This document shows, piece after piece, positions 1 to 7,544 of a DNA stretch of 64,000 bases. Every line of letters starts with the position of its first letter. Positions within the stretch are counted from its first letter, which is position 1. The DNA lies in the NCBI GenBank assembly GCA_040772545.1, contig JAXGXY010000001.1, positions 868,001-932,000 of the forward strand, read 5' to 3'. Made by a program: the position numbers and the translations under genes. The stretch comes from UBA1431 sp002329665 (GTDB taxonomy: Bacteria > Bacillota > Clostridia > Christensenellales > UBA1431). The notes below the pieces were generated by a model that worked only from the letters and a program-made list of their open reading frames with translations, made no database searches and was not told the DNA's origin.

Positions 1-389
1 TAGCGTTTCTCACCCTTTTCGTAGAAGTATTTGCGCGCGAGCTTGATGGCGCCCTCGTTCGCCTCCGCGCCCGAGTTGGTGAAGAAAACGCGGTCGGCGC
101 AGCTGTGGGTTACGAGGGCCTGCGCGAGCCTGGCCTGCGGCCCGATATAATAAAAGTTGGAGGTGTGTATGAGCCTTGCGCACTGTTCCTGCACGGCCGC
201 GGTGAAACGCGGGTGCGCGTACCCCAGCACGTTCACGGCGATCCCCGCGAAAAAGTCGATGTACGGCTTGCCTTCGGTGTCGAAAAGCGTGCAGCCCTCG
301 CCCGAATCGAAGGCGACGGGGAAGCGGGGCCCGAAGGTGTTCATGAAATAACGGGCGTCGAGTTCCTTGATTTTTTGCAGTTCTTTCAT
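1..389 (-). CDS. argD: Acetylornithine aminotransferase, N-terminal part (runs off the window)
   Basis: PLP-dependent transaminase of arginine synthesis that converts N-acetylglutamate semialdehyde to N-acetylornithine. Only the first ~129 codons are present; the gene continues past base 1. The visible part has the class III aminotransferase opening: the YFMNTFGPRFPVAF segment, then the LFDTEGKPYIDFFAGIAV stretch, and the FFTNSGAEANEGAIKLARK segment whose SGAEA motif contacts the PLP phosphate. The catalytic lysine lies outside the window. The ATG at 389-387 follows a GGAGGG-type site and starts 15 bases after argB stops, so it is the third gene of an argC-argB-argD operon. Other class III transaminases acting on ornithine derivatives are similar, but the operon makes ArgD the best call. 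Confidence 0.93.
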   Translation of the reverse strand, partial: MKELQKIKELDARYFMNTFGPRFPVAFDSGEGCTLFDTEGKPYIDFFAGIAVNVLGYAHPRFTAAVQEQCARLIHTSNFYYIGPQARLAQALVTHSCADRVFFTNSGAEANEGAIKLARKYFYEKGEKR

Positions 390-403
390 GCCATACGCCC
401 TCC

Positions 404-1279
404 TTACCGGTCCCTGGTGACCATCGTGCCGATGCCCCTGTCGGTGAATATCTCGAGCACGATGGGGTGCGGGATCGTTCCATTGAGGATGTGCGTGCGT
501 TTAACGCCCTTCTTGATCGCATGGATGCAGCCGAGCACCTTGGGGATCATGCCGCCCTCGATCATCCCCGATTCGATGGCGTCGTAGGTCTCGCCCACGG
601 TGATGACGGGGATCAGCGTGGAAGGGTCGTCGCGGTCCTTGCGGATCCCGTCGACGTCGGTGAGGAAGATGAGCTTCTCGGCCTGCAGCGCGGCGGCGAG
701 TTCGCCCGCGACCGTGTCCGCGTTGATGTTGTAGCTGTGCCCGTCCTTGTCCACGCCGACCGGCGCGATGACGGGGATGAACTGGTCGTCGGCCAGAAGC
801 TTTATCAGCCGCGTGTCGATGCTTTCGATCTGCCCGACGAAGCCGAGGTCTTCGCCGCCTATGGGAGGCGCCTTCGTGCAGCGGATCAGCCCCGCGTCGA
901 TCCCGCACAGGCCGATGGCCTTGCCGTCCATGGCGTTGAGGCTGGCCACGATGTCCTTGTTGATCTTGCCGGTCAGCACCATCTGCACGGCCTCCATGGC
1001 CTCGGCGCCGGTCACGCGGTAGCCGCCCGCAAAGCTCGTGGGAATATCGAGGCGCTTTAGGAGCGTGTTGATCTCGGGGCCGCCGCCGTGCACCACGATG
1101 GGGTTCATGCCGACATATTTGAGCAGCGTGATGTCCTGCATGATCGTCCTGGTGACCTGGTCTTCGAGCATGGCGTTGCCGCCGTACTTGATCACGATGG
1201 TCTTCCCGCTGAGCACCTGGATATAGGGCAGGGCTTCGAGCAGGATGTTCGCGTTTTTAATGAGTGTGTCCATTTCCAT
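404..1279 (-). CDS. argB: Acetylglutamate kinase
   Basis: Phosphorylates N-acetylglutamate in the second step of arginine synthesis. At 291 residues it has normal family length. The amino acid kinase fold is visible: KYGGNAM at residues 31-37 (phosphate-binding lysine and glycines) and HGGGPEI at 64-70 (acetylglutamate loop). The C-terminal EGGMIPKV segment and the TDVDGI motif are typical of ArgB. The start at 1279 has AAGGAG about eight bases upstream; a second in-frame ATG two codons later is possible. It sits 19 bases after argC and 15 before argD. The argJ gene that commonly lies between argC and argB in Bacillota is missing. The N-terminal extension and C-terminal loops resemble the arginine-sensitive form, but feedback inhibition cannot be judged from sequence alone. 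Confidence 0.96.
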   Translation of the reverse strand: MEMDTLIKNANILLEALPYIQVLSGKTIVIKYGGNAMLEDQVTRTIMQDITLLKYVGMNPIVVHGGGPEINTLLKRLDIPTSFAGGYRVTGAEAMEAVQMVLTGKINKDIVASLNAMDGKAIGLCGIDAGLIRCTKAPPIGGEDLGFVGQIESIDTRLIKLLADDQFIPVIAPVGVDKDGHSYNINADTVAGELAAALQAEKLIFLTDVDGIRKDRDDPSTLIPVITVGETYDAIESGMIEGGMIPKVLGCIHAIKKGVKRTHILNGTIPHPIVLEIFTDRGIGTMVTRDR

Positions 1280-1298
1280 GGCTTATCTCCTTGCCGGC

Positions 1299-2336
1299 CT
1301 ACAGGTTAAGAGGCAGGGCGTTTAACCCCGCTTTTTCGCCGAGGCCGAAAATGATGTTCATGTTCTGCACGGCCTGTCCGGCGGCGCCCTTTATCAGGTT
1401 GTCGATCGCCGAAACCACCACGAGCCGGTTCACGCGTTCGTCGAGCGCGAACCCGATATGGCAGGCGTTCGACCCGTTGACGTGCTTGACTTCTGGCAAC
1501 CCTTCCTCGTATACGTCCACGAAAGGCTCGCCTTCGTAGAAAGAGCGGAGGCAGTTGAATACGTCGTCCCTGGTGAGCGGGCGCGAGGGCGTGCAGTAGA
1601 TGGTCGAGAGGATGCCCCGCTTGACGGGGAGCAGGTGCGGCGTGAAGCTCAGCGCGACCGCCCGCCCGTGAAGGAGCGAGAGTTCCTGCTCGATCTCGGA
1701 GGTGTGGCGGTGCTTCCCGACGTTGTACGCTTTCACGTTTTCGTCCACCTCGCAAAAATGCAGCGCGGGCGAAGGCGCGCGTCCGGCGCCGGTCGCGCCC
1801 GATTTCGCGTCGATGACGATGCTGTCGGCGTCGATGAGGCTATCCGCCACCAGCGGGGCGAGCGGCAATATGGCGCCGGTCGGGTAGCAGCCGGGGTTGC
1901 CGACGAGCCGCGCGGACCCGATCCGGCCGCGGTGCAGCTCGGGCAGGCCGTAGACGGACTCCTTGAGGAGTTCGGGGCTGCGGTGCGCCTTACCGTACCA
2001 TGCCTCGTAGATGGCCGCGTCCTCGTACCTGTAGTCCCCGCTCAGGTCGATCACGGTCTTTCCCGCCGCGAACAGTTCCGGTATCACCTCGCCCGACGCG
2101 CCGTGGGGCAGGGACGTGAACACGACGTCGCTGTCGGCGGCGACGTCGTCCCTGTCGTACGTTTCAAGGACGGGGAGTTCGGCCGCGCGAAGGCCGGGAT
2201 AGAGGGTGTTGAGCCCGGTGCCCGCCGCGCTGTGGGAGGTGAGATGCACGATCTTCACGTTTTCATGCGTGGAAAGCAGGCGCACGAGTTCTGCCCCCGC
2301 ATAGCCCGTCGCTCCCAGCACGCTCGCTTTTATCAT
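1299..2336 (-). CDS. argC: N-acetyl-gamma-glutamyl-phosphate reductase
   Basis: NADPH-dependent reduction of N-acetylglutamyl phosphate to the semialdehyde, the third step of arginine synthesis. The 345-residue length is typical. The NADP-binding GATGYAG motif is at residues 8-14, and the catalytic cysteine is C150 in the GNPGCYPTG signature. The C-terminal part carries the dimerisation domain with the HLLPVKRGIL segment. It is the first gene of the argC-argB-argD operon and has its own promoter with an ArgR-like dyad (2381-2409). The ATG at 2336 is preceded by AAGGAGG on the minus strand. Confidence 0.96.
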   Translation of the reverse strand: MIKASVLGATGYAGAELVRLLSTHENVKIVHLTSHSAAGTGLNTLYPGLRAAELPVLETYDRDDVAADSDVVFTSLPHGASGEVIPELFAAGKTVIDLSGDYRYEDAAIYEAWYGKAHRSPELLKESVYGLPELHRGRIGSARLVGNPGCYPTGAILPLAPLVADSLIDADSIVIDAKSGATGAGRAPSPALHFCEVDENVKAYNVGKHRHTSEIEQELSLLHGRAVALSFTPHLLPVKRGILSTIYCTPSRPLTRDDVFNCLRSFYEGEPFVDVYEEGLPEVKHVNGSNACHIGFALDERVNRLVVVSAIDNLIKGAAGQAVQNMNIIFGLGEKAGLNALPLNL

Positions 2337-2380
2337 GAGAAAACGCCTCCTTATGTCCCTGCAACGAATGATACTTATGG

Positions 2381-2409
2381 ATTATACAACCAAATGCATA
2401 AAAATGCAA
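2381..2409 (-). promoter_or_regulatory. arg operon promoter with ArgR-like box
   Basis: Read on the minus strand, TTGCAT (2409-2404) and TATAAT (2386-2381) are separated by 17 bases, a sigma-A type promoter pointing into argC. A perfect 14-base dyad, TGCAT-N4-ATGCA (2395-2408) with an all-A/T centre, overlaps the -35 box. It resembles an ARG box, so ArgR repression at high arginine is the expected control. The regulator itself is not in the window. Confidence 0.7.
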
Positions 2410-2576
2410 GAGAAATGAAAGCCCCGGCGCAAAAATTTTTCGGGCGGCAAACGAAAAAAGAAAGGCCGCCTTTAGCGCTGCCTCCATTATAACCGGACAG
2501 GCCGAAAATTTCACCGCATTCGTGCCGTTTCGGCAGAAAAAATGGGGCGCGCGGTAAGGGATGCGGGACGCGACGG

Positions 2577-2605
2577 TTGTAATACCGGATGAAGCGTGCT
2601 ATAAT
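2577..2605 (+). promoter_or_regulatory. proS promoter
   Basis: TTGTAA (2577-2582) and TATAAT (2600-2605) with a 17-base spacer. Transcription would begin near 2612, at the front of the T-box leader. Confidence 0.7.
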
Positions 2606-2611
2606 GCTGAC

Positions 2612-2840
2612 AATATTTAAAAGCGATGAAGGGAAGCGGCGGCACGGCCGGCGGCAAAGAGAGCCCGCCCGGGGGCTGGAAGGCGGGCGCGCGGCCTGCG
2701 GCTCCCCATCCCGAAGCTTGCCCCAAAAGGCCGCGTGCGCCGCGATAGGGCGCGATCTGAGCGGGCCTGCGCGCCATGCAGGCCAATTAAGGTGGTACCG
2801 CGAAACATGGCTTCGTCCTTATACGGGACGGAGCTTTTTA
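2612..2840 (+). promoter_or_regulatory. T-box riboswitch leader of proS
   Basis: The hallmark T-box sequence AAGGTGGTACCGCG lies at 2789-2802. A terminator follows at once: GCTTCGTCC (2810-2818) pairs with GGACGGAGC (2826-2834) and runs into TTTTTA. In this class, uncharged tRNA pairs with the specifier loop and with the T-box bulge, which blocks the terminator. The gene served is proS, so the cognate tRNA should be tRNA-Pro. The upstream G+C-rich part (2640-2785) holds stem I, but I did not assign the specifier codon with confidence. Confidence 0.92.
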
Positions 2841-2876
2841 TTATCAATGAGAATCTACAGATGGGAGAAAAGGACG

Positions 2877-4322
2877 ATGGCAAAGGAAGAAAAAAGGTTC
2901 GTCGCCCACATCACGCCCCGGGACGAAGACTTTTCGCAGTGGTATACGGACGTGATACTGAAGGCGGACATGGTGGACTATTCGGACGTGAAGGGCTGCA
3001 TGGTCATCAAGCCGTACGGCTACGGCATCTGGGAGAACATACAAAGGGAGATGGACCGGCGTTTCAGGGAGACCGGGCACAAAAACGCGTATTTCCCGCT
3101 GTTCATCCCCGAAAGCCTGCTCGCGAAGGAAGCGGAGCACGTGGAGGGGTTCGCCCCCGAGGTCGCCTGGGTGACGCACGGGGGGAACGAGAAGCTGCAG
3201 GAACGGCTGGCGGTCCGCCCGACGTCGGAGACCATCATCTGCAGCATGTACGCCAAGTGGATCCAGTCCCACCGCGACCTCCCGGTGCTCATCAACCAGT
3301 GGTGCAACGTCGTGCGCTGGGAGAAGAGCACGCGCCCCTTCCTGCGCACGTCCGAATTCCTGTGGCAGGAGGGGCATACCGCCCACGCCGACTACGAGGA
3401 GGCGCAGGAGGAGACGATAAAAATGCTGGGCGTCTACGAGGAATTCGCGCGGAACGTGCTGGCCATCCCCGTCGTTACGGGGAAAAAGAGCGAAAAGGAA
3501 AAATTCGCGGGCGCTAAGGCCACCTACACGATGGAAGCGATGATGCAGGACGGAAAGGCCCTGCAGATGGGCACGTCCCACAACCTCGGCGAGCATTTCG
3601 CGCGGGTTTTCGACATCCAGTACCTCGACAAGGACGGGAAGCTCAAATACGTCAACCAGACGTCGTGGGGCACGTCGACGCGGATGATCGGCGGGCTGGT
3701 GATGGTCCACGGCGACGAGCGCGGGCTGCTGCTACCGCCGAAAGTGGCGCCGATACAGGCCGTGGTCCTGCCCATCGCGATGCATAAAGAGGGCGTGCTC
3801 GAAAAGGCGAAAGAAATCTGCAACACCCTTGGTAAGGCCGGCGTACGCGTGGAAGTAGACGACCGCGAGACGCAGACGGCGGGCTGGAAGTTCAACGAAT
3901 GGGAATTAAAAGGGGTGCCCGTGCGGCTGGAGGTCGGCCCCAGGGACATCGAAAAGGGCCAGGTGCTGGCCTGCAGGCGCGATACGCTCGAAAAACTCCC
4001 GCTGCCCATGGACTCCCTCCCGGACAGCGTGACCGGGCTGCTCGACGACATCCACGGCACGATACTGCAAAAGGCGACGGCCATGCGCGACGCCTGCACC
4101 TACACGGCCCTCGACTTCGACGGTTTCGTTGCGGGCATTGCTGAGAAGAAGGGGTTCGTCAAGGCCATGTGGTGCGGCGAGCGCGCCTGCGAGGACGCCA
4201 TCAAGGACAAGACCGGCGCGACGACGCGCTGCATCCCGTTCGAGCAGGAGAAGCTCGGCGACGTGTGCGTCCACTGCGGCAAGCCCGCCGGGGCGATGGC
4301 CTATTTCGCGCGCGCATACTGA
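2877..4322 (+). CDS. proS: Prolyl-tRNA synthetase (short, eukaryote/archaea-like type)
   Basis: Charges tRNA-Pro. The 481-residue length and the start (FVAHITPRDEDFSQWYTDVI) fit the compact ProRS type without the editing insertion of E. coli-like enzymes. Class II synthetase motifs are visible: RPTSE at residues 114-118, the following motif 2 region with the RWE and RPFLRTSEFLWQEGHTAH segments, and GLVMVHGDERGLLLPP near residue 280. The C-terminal ~60 residues carry cysteine pairs (CGERAC, CVHCGKP) of the zinc-binding-like tail known in this type. I chose the ATG at 2877 because it follows AGAAAAGG; the open frame extends upstream, but that region is the T-box leader and its terminator. The gene is monocistronic with a terminator 20 bases later. 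Confidence 0.96.
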   Translation: MAKEEKRFVAHITPRDEDFSQWYTDVILKADMVDYSDVKGCMVIKPYGYGIWENIQREMDRRFRETGHKNAYFPLFIPESLLAKEAEHVEGFAPEVAWVTHGGNEKLQERLAVRPTSETIICSMYAKWIQSHRDLPVLINQWCNVVRWEKSTRPFLRTSEFLWQEGHTAHADYEEAQEETIKMLGVYEEFARNVLAIPVVTGKKSEKEKFAGAKATYTMEAMMQDGKALQMGTSHNLGEHFARVFDIQYLDKDGKLKYVNQTSWGTSTRMIGGLVMVHGDERGLLLPPKVAPIQAVVLPIAMHKEGVLEKAKEICNTLGKAGVRVEVDDRETQTAGWKFNEWELKGVPVRLEVGPRDIEKGQVLACRRDTLEKLPLPMDSLPDSVTGLLDDIHGTILQKATAMRDACTYTALDFDGFVAGIAEKKGFVKAMWCGERACEDAIKDKTGATTRCIPFEQEKLGDVCVHCGKPAGAMAYFARAY

Positions 4323-4340
4323 CGGATAAATATACAGGAA

Positions 4341-4376
4341 AAGGCCGTGCGGGAGACGCTACCGGGCGGCCTTTTT
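4341..4376 (+). terminator. Terminator after proS
   Basis: AAGGCCG (4341-4347) pairs with CGGCCTT (4367-4373), with further pairing inside the arms, followed by TTTTTAA. Confidence 0.75.
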
Positions 4377-4441
4377 AATGTGCCGTATGAAATATGTCCG
4401 CCGTTTCCCGTATGGGATATAATATAATCACGGGCAAACAG

Positions 4442-5248
4442 CTACCGTTCCTTTGCCAGCGGAAGCCGTTTGCGGGTGACGCGCCAGCGGTAGTGGATGG
4501 CTCTGGCGACCAGCCGCGAAGGGAAGACTACGGTGAGCAGGCGCAGGAAACGGTTGAACGTCCCGGGGATGCAAAAAGCCCTGTTTTTGAACACGCTCTT
4601 GAGCGCGCCGGCGGCGATGGCGCCCGTTTCCAGCGTGGTGAGCCGGCCGATGAGGCGCTGCGAATCTATGTTCTCGATGATTTCACGGTTCGTGCGCATC
4701 CCGGCGGGGCAGAGGACGGTCAGCGCGCCGCCCGAGTGGCGTATTTCCTCGCGCAGCGCGAGGGAGAAGTTGATGACCAGCCGTTTCGCGGCTGCGTAGG
4801 CCGCCTTGAGGGGCATGGGGCAGAAACCGCCCAGGCTGGCCACGTTGATGATATAATAGCGGCCCCGGTGCGGGAGGTTTGCGAAGAAATGGTTGACGTC
4901 CAGCGTGGCTTCCGCGTTGATGCGCACGATGCTGCAGATGGCTTCCCGGCTCTGATCCGAGACCGCTCCCTCGAAGTCGAGGCCGGCGACGCAGACGCAG
5001 AGCCCCGGCGTGATCCCGCGGCGGATGATGTCCGAAAACAGGGCGCGGCGCGCGTCCATATGCATCAGGTCGCACGCGTACGCGGCCGTCTTCACCGAAT
5101 AGGTGCGCGAGAGCGCCTGCGCGAGGGCGTCGAGCTTATCGCCGAACCGGTCGGTAAGATAGAGGTTGTATCCGCGGCGCGCGCATTCCACGGCGAACGC
5201 TTTGCCGAGTCCGCCAGCCGCGCCCGTGATGAGCGCGTAGTCCTCCAT
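4442..5248 (-). CDS. Short-chain dehydrogenase/reductase
   Basis: A classical SDR of 268 residues. The nucleotide-binding TGAAGGLG motif starts at residue 8. The catalytic set is S138 and Y151-x3-K155 (YAAAK). The substrate is unknown. The C-terminal ~40 residues (RFLRLLTVVFPSRLVARAIHYRW) are hydrophobic and basic, which may let it sit on a membrane; lipid-related SDRs often have such tails. It diverges from a second SDR gene across a palindrome-rich promoter region that a TetR regulator probably binds. The start is supported by a GGGAG-type site in front of the ATG at 5248. Confidence 0.85.
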   Translation of the reverse strand: MEDYALITGAAGGLGKAFAVECARRGYNLYLTDRFGDKLDALAQALSRTYSVKTAAYACDLMHMDARRALFSDIIRRGITPGLCVCVAGLDFEGAVSDQSREAICSIVRINAEATLDVNHFFANLPHRGRYYIINVASLGGFCPMPLKAAYAAAKRLVINFSLALREEIRHSGGALTVLCPAGMRTNREIIENIDSQRLIGRLTTLETGAIAAGALKSVFKNRAFCIPGTFNRFLRLLTVVFPSRLVARAIHYRWRVTRKRLPLAKER

Positions 5249-5281
5249 TGGCTTTCACACTCCCGGAAACGCAGTATATAG

Positions 5282-5348
5282 TTTAATCGTTTAGATTAAC
5301 CGTACGATTAAATCGTTCGTTGACACCCTGATGTGCTTATGTTACCCT
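5282..5348. promoter_or_regulatory. Divergent promoter with nested palindromes, probable TetR operators
   Basis: Two dyads lie side by side: TTAATC-N5-GATTAA (5283-5299) and ACGATT-A-AATCGT (5304-5316). A longer pairing also exists, TTTAATCGT (5282-5290) with ACGATTAAA (5304-5312). TTGACA (5320-5325) with a weak TACCCT (5343-5348) at 17 bases forms a plus-strand promoter. Its transcript would start near 5355, which argues for the GTG start at 5366. The TetR gene at 6222 is the natural candidate to bind here. Confidence 0.6.
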
Positions 5349-5365
5349 GCCTACGGGGTGATTAT

Positions 5366-6235
5366 GTGGGCGCAGACGATAGGACGGTGCTCATCACCGG
5401 CGCTACCAGCGGCATAGGCCTGCAGACCGCGAGGGCGCTGGCCGGGAAGGGCTTTACCGTGATGGGCGTCGGGCGTTCGAAGGAGCGGATAGAGGCCGCG
5501 CTGGGCCTATTTAACGATGGAGACGTTCGGTTTTTCCTCGCCGACCTCTCGTCACAGCGCCAGGTACGCAGGCTCGCGGAAGAAGTGAAGCAACACCTTG
5601 ACGGGCGGGGCCTTCATGCGCTCATAAACAACGCGGGCGCTTTTTACAGCTACTACGCGCTCTCGGACGAGGGCGTCGAGATGCAGTTCGCCGTCAACGT
5701 CGCGGCGCCGTACCTGCTGTCCCACCTGCTCTACGAGGACCTGAAAAAGGCGGGCGGGAGGATCATCATGCTCAGCTCCGCGTCCCATTTCAGGACGCTG
5801 GTGCGCTGGAAGGACATACAGCTCTCGCGGCGCTACAGGCAGCTCAAGGCGTACAAGCAGACCAAGCTTTTCGCGGTGCTCCTCGCGCGGGAGTTCAACA
5901 GGCGCTTTCAGGGCGTGCGCGCCTTCGCGGCGGACCCCGGCCTGGTGAACACCGAAATCGGGCTGAAGGATACCAGGGGCGCCGCCAGGCTGATCTGGAA
6001 CTACCGCAGGCGACGGGGAACGGAAGCCGCGGCAGGCGCGAGGACGCCCGTGTTCCTCGCGGCGGAAACGGAGCCGTGCGAAGGGGTGTACTGGAAGGAC
6101 TGCAGGCCGAAAAAGGCTGCGAGGAACGCGATGCGCGACGATTATTCGCAAAGGATCTGGGAGTACTGCGCAAGGCTTTGCGCGGTCGGCCCGGAAACGC
6201 CGGGCGGAGGGGGAGGTAACGATGGCTCAGGGTAG
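5366..6235 (+). CDS. Short-chain dehydrogenase/reductase (retinol dehydrogenase-like)
   Basis: An SDR of about 289 residues. TGATSGIG follows about ten residues after the chosen start, the NNAG motif (INNAGAF) sits near residue 93, and the catalytic segment is SSASH followed later by YKQTK. The YKQTKLF arrangement and the closing part resemble retinol dehydrogenase/WWOX-like SDRs acting on hydrophobic substrates. The frame is open to 5333, but a promoter at 5320-5348 puts the transcript start near 5355. GGGGTG then precedes GTG 5366, so I prefer that start over ATG 5339. The 3' end overlaps the TetR gene by 14 bases, which points to coupled translation and a shared operon. Confidence 0.82.
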   Translation: MGADDRTVLITGATSGIGLQTARALAGKGFTVMGVGRSKERIEAALGLFNDGDVRFFLADLSSQRQVRRLAEEVKQHLDGRGLHALINNAGAFYSYYALSDEGVEMQFAVNVAAPYLLSHLLYEDLKKAGGRIIMLSSASHFRTLVRWKDIQLSRRYRQLKAYKQTKLFAVLLAREFNRRFQGVRAFAADPGLVNTEIGLKDTRGAARLIWNYRRRRGTEAAAGARTPVFLAAETEPCEGVYWKDCRPKKAARNAMRDDYSQRIWEYCARLCAVGPETPGGGGGNDGSG

Positions 6236-6797
6236 GAGACAGGCCGTAATGCGGCGGGTGGTCCAGGCCGCGGCCGACTGCATAGAGGAATACGGCATAC
6301 AGAAGACGACGATCCGCGCGATCGCGGCCAGGGCCGGCATGAACAGCGCGGCCATCAACTACTACTTCAGCAGCAAGGACGAACTCGTCAGGCTAGCGCT
6401 CGAGCGGGCCCTGAATGACGCGTTCGACATCTCGGGGCTACAATCAGGCGAGCGGGACACGCCCGCGCAGGTGCTGGAAAAACTCTTCGCGCACTGGCTC
6501 ATAAGGGTAAGGGGGCATCCGGGCATCATCCGGGCGTATTTTTACGGGCCGTTCGTGCACCAGGACTACGGCGACCCGGCCATAAAGCGGCTCAGGGACC
6601 TCATGGAGGAAGTCGAAAAGCTCATGGTTAAGCGCGGCATGCCGCGCTCGCGGGATAACACGATGAAGGTGCGCTGGGCCTTCTGCGCGTTTTTGAACAA
6701 CATCCTCCTGCCCGGGCTTTTCGGGGACGACATCGTATCAAACGAGGAGACCGGCAGGCGGTTCGTCAAACTGCATCATTCCCTCTTTCCGGGCTGA
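6222..6797 (+). CDS. TetR family transcriptional regulator
   Basis: 191 residues. The N-terminal helix-turn-helix is clear around residues 20-60 (TTIRAIAARAGMNSAAINYYF, then SSKDEL), followed by an all-helical ligand domain without an obvious family match. It overlaps the upstream SDR by 14 bases. The likely targets are the palindromes at 5282-5316 between the two SDR genes. The ligand is unknown; a hydrophobic substrate of the SDRs is a reasonable guess. Confidence 0.88.
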   Translation: MAQGRRQAVMRRVVQAAADCIEEYGIQKTTIRAIAARAGMNSAAINYYFSSKDELVRLALERALNDAFDISGLQSGERDTPAQVLEKLFAHWLIRVRGHPGIIRAYFYGPFVHQDYGDPAIKRLRDLMEEVEKLMVKRGMPRSRDNTMKVRWAFCAFLNNILLPGLFGDDIVSNEETGRRFVKLHHSLFPG

Positions 6798-6900
6798 TGC
6801 GTATATGGCTGCCTGCGGCATCTTTTCGCCCGGCCGTACCGTTTGGAAAAAGCCGGTATCCCGCTTTGTAAATTTTCGGTGAAAAACGGAGCAAAAACGT

Positions 6901-6966
6901 TTGACAGATGGAAAACATTGTGGTATAAAATGAGTAGGGTTAGCACTCAACGACGTGGAGTGCTAA
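6901..6966 (+). promoter_or_regulatory. Sigma-A promoter with CIRCE operator (HrcA site)
   Basis: TTGACA (6901-6906), a 17-base spacer and TATAAA (6924-6929) are followed by a perfect CIRCE element: TTAGCACTC (6940-6948), nine bases, GAGTGCTAA (6958-6966). CIRCE is the HrcA binding site, so the downstream heat-shock genes should be de-repressed on heat stress. Confidence 0.95.
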
Positions 6967-7005
6967 CAAAATCCTATAAATCCACAACGAAAGGAGTTGT
7001 TAATC

Positions 7006-7449
7006 ATGGCGGGACTGATACCGTTCAACAGGAACAGGAACCTCAGGGCGAGCGGCTGGGACGGCTTTTACAACATGCTTGACGACTTTTTCAACGATAC
7101 GTGGCTGCCGACGAGGAGCCTGATAAGCGACACGTTCAAAGTGGACGTCGTGGAATCGGACGAAGCATATGCCGTGGAGGCCGAACTGCCCGGCGTGAAG
7201 AAAAACGAGGTGGACCTCGCGTTTAACGACGGAAGGCTGACCATATCCGTCAGGCGGGAGGAGCAAACCGAGGAAAAGAAGAAGAATTACATCCACAAAG
7301 AGAGGCGCTTCAGCTCGATGCAGCGCTCGATCTTCTTAGCGGACGCGAAGGAAGACGGCATCAGGGCAAAAATGGAGGACGGGGTGCTGCACATCTCGGT
7401 GCCCAAGCAGGACATAAAGCAAACCGGCCGCGTGATCGACATCCAATGA
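7006..7449 (+). CDS. Small heat shock protein, Hsp20 family
   Basis: A 147-residue ATP-independent chaperone that holds unfolding proteins. The alpha-crystallin domain covers about residues 42-140: it opens with FKVDVVESDEAYAVEAELPG, continues through LTISVRREE and ends with the GVLHISVPK strand. The N-terminal arm (residues 1-40) is rich in aromatic residues and N/R, as usual. AAGGAG at 6991-6996 sets the ATG at 7006. It sits directly behind the CIRCE promoter. A stem-loop then separates it from htpG, which may lower read-through. Confidence 0.95.
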   Translation: MAGLIPFNRNRNLRASGWDGFYNMLDDFFNDTWLPTRSLISDTFKVDVVESDEAYAVEAELPGVKKNEVDLAFNDGRLTISVRREEQTEEKKKNYIHKERRFSSMQRSIFLADAKEDGIRAKMEDGVLHISVPKQDIKQTGRVIDIQ

Positions 7450-7466
7450 CCGGGCGCTGTTTCCGG

Positions 7467-7497
7467 ACGCACAAAAGGCTGACCGCCTTTTGTGCGT
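7467..7497 (+). terminator. Strong stem-loop between hsp20 and htpG (partial terminator or processing site)
   Basis: ACGCACAAAAGG (7467-7478) pairs perfectly with CCTTTTGTGCGT (7486-7497). The following bases (TCGTGTTGG) are not a good U-run, so it may attenuate or protect the hsp20 message rather than end it. Confidence 0.55.
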
Positions 7498-7544
7498 TCG
7501 TGTTGGCCGGCTAAGACGGGGCAGGGAAAAAAGGAGTGGTGAAT

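Noticed and set aside
2589..2876. N-terminal extension of proS
   Set aside because: The open frame crosses the T-box leader and its terminator; the family starts near MAKEEKRF at 2877.
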